Shown in pieces: positions 49,101-61,100 of a stretch of DNA of 64,000 nt (its first letter is position 1; every line of letters begins with the position of its first letter). The notes beneath the pieces are model-generated. The model ran no database searches, had not been told where the DNA came from, and saw only the letters and a program-made list of their open reading frames with translations. The translations under genes were made by a program, and so were the position numbers. Source of the DNA: Asterias rubens (lineage: Eukaryota; Echinodermata; Asteroidea; Forcipulatida; Asteriidae); the NCBI RefSeq assembly GCF_902459465.1, contig NC_047066.1, positions 20,277,047-20,341,046 of the forward strand, in the 5' to 3' direction.

Positions 49101-52100
49101 CTGATCTCCATCTTTAATGCATAGGCACGGCAGATCAAGTGCATGCACTTGGAACATTTTTGTCTCCTTTTATGTTTCACCTCTTGGAGGAATGTGTATT
49201 TAGGGCAAGCATTCGATGCTCCCGAATGTTTCAAGCACTTTCTATGTAGAACATAATGAGAACAAATGGTTTTCCTTTTCAGGAAAAGTGCAGTTTCATT
49301 TGTTTTTAAATCCCGACTTCCATTTCAAGGTAGAAAACATATAGTGACATTTGTTTTGAGTTGATAAGTGCTTTCAAACTTGTATACAATTTCTACTTTT
49401 TTTATCATTTAGTTTTTTTCGAAATTGCTCCGGGGCACCTTTAAAAGACAGTGTTTCACTGCAAGGTTCCCAAGGTAAACAAATAAATAAACAAATAAAT
49501 AAATAACTATTAAAGTCCATATGAGATAAGCTAGAACAGCTTTCATTGTGTGTAGTTTTGAATACTGCTTTAACTCCATAGTTCTATATTGCATTCTACT
49601 TCAAAGATGTGCCTTAGTGTTTACATGATGTAATACTAAACTAAAACTGAGATTCTACATTTCACACAATTGTGACCAATCCGATCATGGTTGACTTTTT
49701 GACGCATTGGATGTTTTGCTTGGCATCAACAACATCCCAATTTTAAGTGGTGAACCCTTAAATCTCTGTCACACTGGGTAATAACACAAATTATGTTTGA
49801 CATTTTTTTTTCTCCAGTCAAATTCAAAAATATTTTCCCCATTATGTTTTGCAGCCTCTGTGAATTCTAGCCTTTTTGCTATCAAAGAAAATCAATAGCC
49901 CTGTGTTTATTTGACACAATTATACTGCCTGTGCACACTTGTAGTTTCTTGCCAGTTTGTGTGTCAATTTGTCTTGCATTTTGCTTGCAGTTGACAGAGG
50001 AATTGTCTAGAGTGATTCAAGGCGCTTTACTCAAGGATAATCTTTAGTTTAGTCTTTTGTAGTGGATTTTGGTTAGTTGTAAGTAGATTTCCTGTCAGGA
50101 ATTTTATAAGGTTGTACTCAAAGAGTTTTTTTCTGCATGTTTTGTGATGAGTGCCATGCAACTATGCATGGCATAGACTTTTTGTCTGCATTCACCATTT
50201 CTTAATTTGATTGTATAGAAACATCAAGGACGTCATAAAGTTGCACCTTTCAATATTGTTGGCATTATTATAGAGGTTCAAGAGATGAAAATGTCTGAAC
50301 AATTCAAGCACTTTTTAATGAAAGAATATTTAGAATCGGCAAATATAAGAGCTTGTTTTTTTTCATTTTTTAATTGCATTTCTGACTAGCACTATGTCTA
50401 TATAAGATGTGCATTTTAATAGCTGAGATGTTGATTGATCAATCCCTGAACGATTCATGCACTTTTGAGCAATCATGCCTTTTTTTTAATGTTTTTTTCC
50501 TTCCCTTGTTTTCAGAACTTTAATTTTGCATCTCTTAATATAAATTCTATTTTGTGCATTATGGCTTTATATTTGCATTAATTTCCATAGGTCATACTTT
50601 ACATAGAGCATTGTACTTGACTTCCAAGTGGAAAGTCATTAAAATTATTGGACCACTTCTAAAAAGGAGATGGTAGACACTTGTAGTAAAAAATAATATA
50701 ACTAATTTGCATTATTCATGTGAGGTTTGCGGAGCACCATGTGTAAATCTCTTTTGAGTAGTGGTGGTTCCGAAAAGAATGTTTATATCACTTTTTTTAA
50801 TTTTATTATTTTATTTATTTTATTCTATTCATCAAAGCAGTGACAATTTATGTAATAGCTAGTTAAACACTTTGGAGTAGTGGAGATTCTTCTCAGAACC
50901 ACCGCTACTCAAATAACACATGGTGCTACTGCAAAACCTCACCTGATTATACTCACACCATGCTAATATTAAAATCCTACTCATTTTCATTTTTGCTATT
51001 TTAAAACTCCCAAATCAGATTAAATCATGCTAAAGAGCATGTTTATGAAAAACTATGGTGTTTGAGTATAAAAAGCTTGCAAAATGGAGGCAATATCTCA
51101 CCTAGGACTTAGACACTATAAACAGGATGCCCTGACTGAAACATTCGCTTCAAACACTTACATGTCAATGATTTGAAACCTTTTGAGCAGAATTAGTTTA
51201 AGATGACTATCCATCGCATATCACTCGTGCTGAGATTGTGAAGTAAATAGAGGAAATTACCTTCAGCATTGCTCAAGTTGGAAAAGTCAAATGCAACCTT
51301 TACATTTTTTCCCTAACTCTTTTCCGCTCCTGTGATCCTACTCACTGCCCATCTTCAATTTGTTTTCAAAATGAAGTGGGGGTGTATTTTTCACCAAAGT
51401 GTTCACAAACTCTCGACACAATGATTGCAATTGTATAGCATCCAAAAAAACAAACTCAACTCCAGTTGGAAAAAATGAACTCAGTTCTGATTGAAATCAT
51501 AGGATTGAAACTTAGCCAATACTGATTTACTGCATAAATAGAGTTGGGAAGCATTGACATGATTGATGGATTACCTGAATTGTTTGTCAACAATTCTGAA
51601 AAGAAAGCACAATATGCATTACTTTTGTACATATGTTGAAATCTCATATTTTTCCCCAAGATCCTTTTTGAAGACTCAGCTAACACATGACCTTTCTCAT
51701 ATTTGTTTTCATGTTTCTATAGCGAGGACGATATTATTGGAAAAGTGTCATTGGACAAAGAGATTCTGCAGAACTGTCCCAGAGGCAAGTGTTTCAAATT
51801 ACATTTTTATATGTAAACATTTGTAAATGTCATCTGCAATGCAGATATGTTTCAAGCAATTATTGTATTGCATATAGTTTCTACTTCTTCTTTGATTGTC
51901 AGATGCTGTCCCCAAGCACAGGTTTCTGTTTTGTTCAATTACGGTACTGCAAATTTACGGTACTGCAAAGGGTTTTGACGTCAGATGTTTTGCAAAGACG
52001 CGTTTCTGTTAACAGTTGTGGTCAATTTGAGCAAGCAAAATGTTGTATCAATAGTTTTTTTTTTTCTTCGGTAAATATTTTTCAAGCTGTGTTTTTGGTT

Positions 52101-55100
52101 TGAATGGACAAATGGACTAGTGGGAAGTACTCATTATTCCAGCAGTAGTAGGAAAACATTATTGTCCTCTGTACTTTTATTATATATGTTGAACCTCCTC
52201 TTCTGTAGTTGTTGAGACTGTGTTAGGTGGGTGTATGTGGATAACAAATCTCCTTTTCTGTTGGTTACCAGCTCAAACTTCTGCACATTGTATGAACAAA
52301 AACCAATGGTTGTTCATTTTACCTGAATTGCATACTGTATACATACATGTAAAGGTATATTTTAAAACAAATACTAACTATATGACACTACTGCCTCTAG
52401 CTACCGGGCAATCTCAGTCGTCTGGTTGGTAAGACACTCTAGAATTACAAAGGTCATGGGTTCTAATCCCACCCGAGTAATATGCTTGTGATTTGTCCAT
52501 ACCTCAGGAAAGTACTGAGTATACAATGTACACAGTGCTAATACACATCAGTGTATGGGTAAAAACCAAAATAAATATAAGATACTAGCAAAAGTAATGA
52601 CATAATAGACTGAGGGAGGACTTGGATGAATTTGCTCAGCAAAACAACTTGATTAGTTTTAGTTATCAGAGACTGAAACTGTATGGAGGCAAAAGGTTAG
52701 ACAAAAACATTGCCCTTTGCAGCAGACCATACTCAGAAGTCGTTTACATCCGATGGATGATCATGGTTTGATCAGGATTTATTTGTTAGTGTTGGAGATT
52801 ACCATGAGTGGAAGTTGAGTTGCTCATAATTGAGTTCTTGATTGGTTGGTTGGACATATTAGTCCAATGTAAATGTGATAAAGCTTGTCATTTCTAAGCA
52901 CCTTTGAGCACCTGCATTAGCTTTTACTGGTGCTATCAGACATCGTTTTTACTGTTATTATTGTCATAATTATTATTTATGAAGGGCAAGGCTGCTTAGG
53001 TTTTCTTTATATCCCAGTCCACTCATTCTCAAGAAAAAGCAACATGCAACCAGGTGCAAGTGTATTTTACAGGTTAGCAGAAAAATTATGTGGCCATTTT
53101 GCGCATAACCATGGATTGTGACGTCATATTTTTTATGTGCAGTAAGCACCAGAAGATTAGTAGGCCTATGCCTTTTCGTGTACTTAAGGTTAACAGAGCT
53201 ATGAAATGGAAATCACACAGTAAGCATAAAATCAGACTTTAAGTAGCTCTATGAAATTGGGCCCAAGTGGTTATTAGTGGGATGTCAGTACATAAATCAA
53301 TCGCACACTATGATTGTGCTTATGTGAGTGTCTTGCAGATGGTACCATTTTAAAGAAAAAAAACGTAACTAAAGATTTTTCTCAATAACATCTTTTCTGT
53401 CATTACCAAAAACACTACTATCATACTTTAAAAGCATAACAAAATGAAGGAGTATCTAAAGAGACCCTTTCTCCAAGATGAGGTCTTGATTTCTTCACAA
53501 AGAGCTAAGATTGATCTTAAAAGTGCAAATCAATCTTGATGCTAGGCAAAGTGTAATGTCACAATAAAAATCTTGATGGTAATATTGACAACTTGTCTTT
53601 AGATTTGTATCTTAGTGCTTTGTGAAGTTGAGCCTATAGCATTTGACCAATGCACACAGTAGCTGCAATTGTGCTCCCTGATTTCACAATTCCACTGTTG
53701 CTTTATTCCGAATATTATGTGTAACTGAAAATTAGCGATTGCTTTGGCAAGAACAATAAAAGCTCAAAATGCGTTTTTGGAAAAAAGCATCTCAAGGACA
53801 GAAATGAAACTTAAATTTTTGATTTTCAAATTTAAGTTATTGATCAGAAACTGTTGCGAGTTACATGTTTGAATACCATGCAAGCAAGGGGTTAAAGTCT
53901 TGAATAATATAATGAACGCCAAGTCAATGCTTAAAAATTTGGCCACCATCTACTACGCTCACAGCTACCTGTAAATGAACAAACAATGATGAAATCCAGA
54001 GCACCTTTACTCATGCTAGGATTGTTACTATGGGTGATTAACTTACAAGTGCCCTTGGCTACTGCGCTAACTAGATTTTAGGGAGGTGGGAGAGGGATTT
54101 ACGCAGTGAACGTTACGTACCAGGAGCTGTAAAGCTGTAATCTGCAAAGAACTATTCCCTAATGGTGTGTACACTAATGTCAGTGCACTTTGCTGCTCCT
54201 GTTGCCCGGCTAATTATGTTTTTTTTTAAACTCTTTTAACATTTTCTCTTTTTTAATTTTTCGTCCTCAATTCCCAATTATTGTGGGAGGAAAAAACTCT
54301 GGTGAGACGCAGAAAATATATTCCTTGCGACTAGACAGGATTTTAAACAACTGCGTGGGTGGGAGTGTGATGGTTAAGGATTCTGAACATAAATGGTGCA
54401 AAGTTGCTAATTCTCTATCTACTCAATGTGAAGGAGAGAACATTCACTCGCAGTGTAAAAATTGTACTCTAGTTTAACTCACTTCGGTGGAAAAATTATA
54501 ATGACACACATTATGATTTTCCAAAGCCGCTCTTCCTGTTGTGCAGGTGTTCCTTCAAAGATATTTACTCTTCTGGTTCGGGAAAAGAGGAAGAAAATTT
54601 CCTCAAACCTTTGATCAAAATTAAACAGATGTTGGAAGTCTAGGCAAACACTTATTTGGAAGTGTCATTGTTTACTTATAGAAAAAATAGTCAATTCCCA
54701 ATATCTAAATAGAAATAAACACACAATGCTACCAAATAGTTAAAACTTCAGCAAATAGGCTACAGTGGTCACATTTCTGAAAATGTGCAGCAGTATTTAT
54801 TTAATTATTTACTGCTCATCTAATTCGGTTATTTGTGTTGTGCTTTTGTTCTATTTTTGTAAGGGTTCACATGTAATTGTATCATAGGACAAAATGTTGT
54901 GCTATTATTATAGATGCTATACTGGTAATTGTACAAGTGCTCTTGTGTTCTGCTCATGTGAATCAAATTACATTTTGCAACACCTGGAGACTAAGCTAGT
55001 ATGTAACCATATGCCGCCTTCCTATAAATGTGAACACCTAATGATATGGATATTCCCAGAATTGTTACAGAATGCTTTTGTTTGTAAGGGGTAGATTGGA

Positions 55101-58100
55101 AGTAACACACGCTTCCAAAGCGTCATTGCAGAATCCAGATTATCTAATGCGCACCCTACCTAGGGCAAAATTTAAGGCCTACAGAAAAATCAAATGCCTA
55201 TAAAAATACAACAGAGAAAGTTCTCATGCACACAAACAAGAAGTTGTATTTTTGGTTAATTATAAAGGTTCTTTTTTTTACTTTTGGTATTTCAAAGCTT
55301 ACAGAAAACCTCAATACTTTGTAGTAAAATCCAGCACTTATGAAAGTGGTTCTCAGCGCCTTTGGCCTATATAAATTCCCTTCTGGATGAAGATTACCTT
55401 CTGAGGAAATTAAAAAAATTCAATAAACAAAAAATAAATAAAATGTATTAATTTTGGTTTTACCCATATACGGTGTTGTGTGTTAGCACTGTATACTCAG
55501 TACTTTCCCGAGCTCTGTGAAAAAAAGTACCAGTGCTAACACACATCGGTATATATGGGTAAAACCAAAATTAATATTCTTTATCCCTGATTCAAACTTC
55601 CATCTTTTTAATAAAACTTCATCCAAATTTGCAATTTGTTAACAGACGCATGCATGTAAAGAATCATTTTTTATAACATGTTTTATTTTGTATGTTGTTC
55701 ATTTTATTGTCCCAATAAAAAGCATTTCAGCAATATTCCTCGGGCCCATCACCTGCTTGCATTTTATCATATTTACATTGTCAGTTTTAAGGTTAAAGGA
55801 CCATCACCAAAACTGTATTCTAAATTATATTGTTATGCCCCAAGGCATGTACTTTTAAGTTGGGTTTGCCTGAACCTACTACAGTAACCAAACTTAGAAC
55901 GAATGTTTCCCAGAAGAGTATACAGAGTGTCAATTTGATTAATTTACCACTTAAGGAATGATAAATTAATCATAGTTCCAAAGTGGCAAAGCTTGTTGCC
56001 AATTTGAAATGCAGCTAAAATGTTGACACCTCAATAACATACATTGGTTAGTAAACATGTAGTGCATGTATCTTCATCCCTATGTTTGGTTCTGATCAAT
56101 TTTTAAAGGGTAAGGGGTAGTGTTGTACAGTGTAGACACGATGGGCGGCGCTGGGCCGTCCTGCCCCAAACTCAAAATTTTTGCCCAGCACTCTGAGAAA
56201 AACACATTGTGCCACCCAGAACAGGGTTCCCCTATCAAAATACAGTGTATTCTCCACTGTGCATTGATCTGAGACACAGCAATTAGTGATAAGGAGTATC
56301 TACATAAAAATGTACACATGGAATGTCAAAATGCCACTCAACTTATTGCATGGCCCAATAACATGAATGGTTTTGAAACCTGGCATCATGCCTGAAGCTT
56401 GCACTTCAGCAATAATGGCCCTATAAATAAAGATTAATAGTTTTGTCGATCTGCTCGCCCTTGGTGGACTTAAAAAAAAGAAAGATTTATAGCGCCCACC
56501 ACTAAAACTAGTCTGGCTAAAACCTTTGTAAGGGGGGCCCATATGAGAGATTTCTAACTGATGGGAGGAGGTTGAACTGCTTATCAGAGTGAAGCATTGA
56601 GGCAATAACAACAACATCAGGAAATATTGAGAAATCATACTCACAAATTCAGCAGGAGGGATCAAGGAGATTTGTTTTGTCCAGTGTGGATAATGTTCAG
56701 AGTCCTCGGAGATTCCTAAGAGACTCAAATGTTCCTAGAATTGTGCATGCTCTTTTGCTGATTCTGAAAGAAGTCTGTGGCTGAACTGGGTTGGATTTGA
56801 CAAAGAGTTAAGACTAGTCTGATCTCGAGCTTAGGACTACATCCTCCTACATGTAGGACTAGTCCTAACTTTTTGTAATATACATGTAGACCCATGAACT
56901 GTTTAGGAAAGTTAGCAGGGACTTTTGAGAGAAATAAACGGTAAAACCTAAACAAAACCAGCTACCCTTACAACATAAAAACAACATATGAAACATATAA
57001 AAACATGAAACTTTCACAGGTTCTTTGTTTGGAGTTACATGTATCTATTTCTCTTTCAAAATACCAATGATACACATTCCCTTTCAACAAGCTTCTTGCT
57101 GTGCCAAGAACAAGGCCATATATGTATATATATATATATATTTCAGTAATTAAAACCATGTACAGCTTTCAACAACAGAACTAAACAAATGAAGCATTGC
57201 CTGTTGCCCTTACCCATCCATATCACTGCACTTGATCTTTGATCATATCGCAAAGACGGGTAATATTTGCTGAAGGACACATGGTTGAGGATTATATCAG
57301 TAGCTAAGCTACTCTAAAATAAGGGCTGTAGAAATGACCTAAGTGTTGTGTGTTATTCAAGTGGAAACGTTTATCTTGGTGATTGATCCAAAAGAACGTC
57401 AAATCGTACAGGCATGTATCGTCTCAGCTGATCAGCTGATTTCTGCTGGTTTTTTTTTTCACTGGTCTTTAAAAAACACTCACAAATAGTTCATCTGATA
57501 TTGACCCTGATTAAGGACTTTTTAATTCAACTCGATGCTAATTTTGTCTTTTGATTTATGTATTAAAAATGAAAATGACCTTTCATCATTTAACACTTTC
57601 AATGGCAAAGTTAATACAATATGCATCCAAAAATCAGAATTTCAGATTTCGTACTTGAGAAATGCAAATTAAAATACAAACATTTCTGCAAAGTGCATTG
57701 CTTGTATAATAAAATCTAATTATATAGACAAAATAGTACAAAGTCTGTTTGGTGAATGGTAATAGAAAACTGCATGATGTAATGTTTTCAATTTCACTTT
57801 AATTTAAATGATCAAAAACATCTATAATTAGGCCTGTACATATATTTCTCAACATGTAGAATTGTTAAAAGCAGCTTGCTTTTAAAATAATTTCAGTAGT
57901 TCTAGGAAGTGCCTGATTTTAGCGTCGGGTGTTTGTGCCAATCTCTAGTGTTATAAAATATTAAATTTAAGTTGAAATGTATGGCATTATTCACTGCATA
58001 CTGTACATGTTTTTTTTATGACAATGTATTTATTTTTCACCATCTTCATTAAGTACTTTTAGCGCTTCTTTTTAGTGTAATCCGCATTCTCATTGTAAAT

Positions 58101-61100
58101 TTCTCGCCGCCCACACACACATCCTGTGTAGTTTCTTGACTAAATTATCTGATTGTCTATCCGCTAAAACATAGGAATAGAGAAATGGCTCCAACTTGTA
58201 AAGGTGGACAGAGACACAGAGGTTCAGGGGGAGATACACATAGAAGCTACAATCTCAGAGGGAGATGGAGGACACAAAATACTGAAGATACAACTACTAG
58301 AGGCAAGGTAAGACATGACGTCAAATAAGACGCCCACTTAGAACAGTTGCTGTCTTTGTGCTGTTTGACTTGTTTACTCTTTTTTCTCCTGTGATTCTGT
58401 TCCAACAACACTTGACATTTAGCTCTATTGTATATATATGTCAAGCTTTGTGTCCAGCTGTACATGTACTTGTAGCGCCCTCTGGACCTGAAATATTATT
58501 CAGGCAGGATTGGTGACACATCTGTCAAGTGGAGGGTTGTGGTATAATTCAAAGTGACTTGTTTTGCAGATTAAACAGAACATGTACTGGGTAAACATGT
58601 ATAATTCAATCAAGGGGCTGGGAAACAAGTTCTGTCTTCTGGTACAAAATCAACACAAGGAATTTGTTAAACCACTTATTATCAATTTATTTTACTCAAA
58701 CTAGAGTTTGTAACTTTGCTTTTCTTTTTGGCAGAATTTTGTGTAAATTCAACCACTTATAGTTTACACATCATATCTTGTTTAAAAGACACATTAATAA
58801 ACACCCATGCTTTTAAAAGGAGGATTATTTTTTCAAAAGCAAGAAAAGCAATCATTTTTTCCCCACCCAAGGTCCCATGGTCAAGTTCTGTATAGCATTG
58901 CCTGGGGCTAGCCCAGTTTTAATAACAAGAATTTCCTTTTCCACTCAATTCGATTATAAAAAAAAACAATTTTGTTTTCTTTTCATAAGGGACTTGGCTG
59001 TCAAAGATAAGACAGGCTCTTCAGATCCTTTTGCAAGATTAACTTTTGCCGAGCAGAAATTTGACACACGGGTAAGGACACCCTTGAATTTCAATGTTAT
59101 TTTTTTTTTTCTTCATATTTTGCTTGTTTTTATGTGTAAATTGCAAACTCCCATCACATAACTTCACTCATAAATGTGTTGCAAAATCCATTTTGTATTA
59201 CATGTGTCTTAGATGATCAGTCCGTATGAGTGTTTGGGAATCCAGCCAGCATACTTGAAGAGTATTCCATATTTTCCTTATTTGCTGAAGATGATTTTCA
59301 AGTGACACTGCTTTTATAAATATTTCCTCTTATGGGACAGCAAGAAGAAACAGTGTCATTTTTTTTATTTGATTTTGGCTTTCAAGCAATACAATTTTTA
59401 TGAAATGTCATGAAAAATAATTACAGTTTTAATGGGAGCTCCCATCAGCCATGAAAAATGACATTGACCCTTCAGGAATGGACTTCTTAAAGGCGCTGGA
59501 CATGTTTGGTAATTGTCAAAGACCAGTATTCTCACTTTGTGTACATCACAATATGCATAAAATAAAAAATCTGGGAAAAGTTGGACTCCATTGGTTATCA
59601 AAGTTGCAAGAGAATAATGAAAGGAAAAAACACAAGTTTGTGTGCTTTCAGATGCCTAATAAAAGGCTTTAGCTGAAGTCTTTTATTAATTGAGTGAGAA
59701 ATTAGCTCTTCCTAAAAAACTATGTAACTTCAGAGGGAGCGGTTTCTCACAATGTGTTATACTATCAACAGCTCTCCATTACTTGTTACCAGGTAAGTTT
59801 TTATGCTAAAAGTTGTGTTAAGTAATTACCAAGAGTGTCCAGTGAGTTCCTTTCAAGCACTTTGAGTCAGAATGATTATTCTTATCTTGTCCATTTATAG
59901 ACAATCAAGAAGACCCGGTTCCCCAAATGGCAGGAGACATTTACCCTGACATTACCCGAGTCAACCGAGGGTGAAATTGTTGATATCACTGTGTGGGATT
60001 GGGACCGTGTCGGCAACGATGACTTCATGGGACGTGCTTCGGTCAACGTCTCTGAGCTCACTGCTGGGAAGACAATCAGGCAGTGGCTGAGACTCAATCC
60101 AAGGGAAGAGAAAGAGAGAGATTTGGAATCAAGGTACTGAGCACTTAACACTTCTTGAGGGTCCCCAAGGCTTTCTATTATCTTTACCTAATGGGATTCA
60201 GGGTGAAGAAATTGTTCTAAATGGGCAGGTACATGTACAATAGGGATGACAGAACCTTGTCTATATACAGTACAATAAATCTCATTGCCTTTTGATCCAC
60301 AGCTTCTATAAAAATATACTTGATACCAAGTTTTCTCAACATGCCTATTCACTGTGACTCCTAAAGTGTTGTATTACTAGCTACTATCAAGTGATCATTG
60401 AACCTTTGCATATAAACTGTATTTAATCTCATTGAGTCCTAGTGCCTTTCTCAAACCTCTGCTTGCATGGGCTCTGGCTCAGGCTCCAGGCTCTGTGTGC
60501 TGATGTTTGTGCAATATGTGCTGCTCCAAAATGCAGGTTACGGCCAAGCTGCAGACGCAGCGTGCGGAGCCTGAGGTTTGAGAAAGGCCCCTAGAAGAAA
60601 GATGACATCTGTTGTATGTAGACCATTCTCAGAATTAAAACTAACCTGTAAACAACTTCATCCCATTTAATGCTTGATATATTTCAGCTGTCCCAAGCTC
60701 TGCTTTCCCCTTGCCTTAGGCCTAACGTTCGTCTCATACATTTTAGACTGTGACACCTTTGCTTCAGTTTTCATTCCCATCTTCTTTTTACAGTAAAAGT
60801 CTTGGTTCCATACGTGTACGTGCTCGCTACAGTGAAGAGAGGATCTTGCCATCCCAGTATTACCAACCGTTAGTTGACCTGCTGGTTGAGTCTGTACAGG
60901 ATACAGTGGTAAGGAAACCAAATCCACCTGCTTAGTACTAAGTTAAATGGCCCCCATCTCTCTGTTCTTTCGCTTGTACCCCTTTAATATACTGTGTAAG
61001 TCTTGTGTGTATTCGAATGCTGGATCTGTGAAAGTGTGCGATCCATGTCAATAAATTCCCAACAAGGTTTGATTACAATCAAACAATGAAAACAGGCAAA

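Larger units (their letters stand above)
47624..51722 (+). other. RASAL1 intron 3 (4.1 kb)
   Basis: No exon recognised. It contains a GC-rich open stretch at 47843-48241, an AAAT simple repeat (49477-49506) and a long-inverted-repeat element (50720-50942). Confidence 0.6.
34115..51784 (+). other. RASAL1 C2A exons 1-4
   Basis: Exons 1-4 encode residues 1-100 and most of C2A. Exon 1 starts MVKNTSLCLRIGEAKDLPGK, typical of the family, and ends at donor GTAAGT. The four exons are spread over 17.7 kb, mostly because of the 11.7-kb second intron. Exon 4 ends AGAG followed by GCAAGT, a GC donor. Joining it to exon 5 gives PRGIEKW, the same as vertebrate PRGIDSW. Confidence 0.9.
51785..58174 (+). 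other. RASAL1 intron 4 (6.4 kb), GC-AG type
   Basis: Starts GCAAGT and ends ACATAG. It contains SINE copy 2 (52386-52580), an inverted SINE-tail pair (55447-55575), dispersed repeat F copy 2 (56103-56540) and a TA repeat (57118-57143). No exon recognised. Confidence 0.7.
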
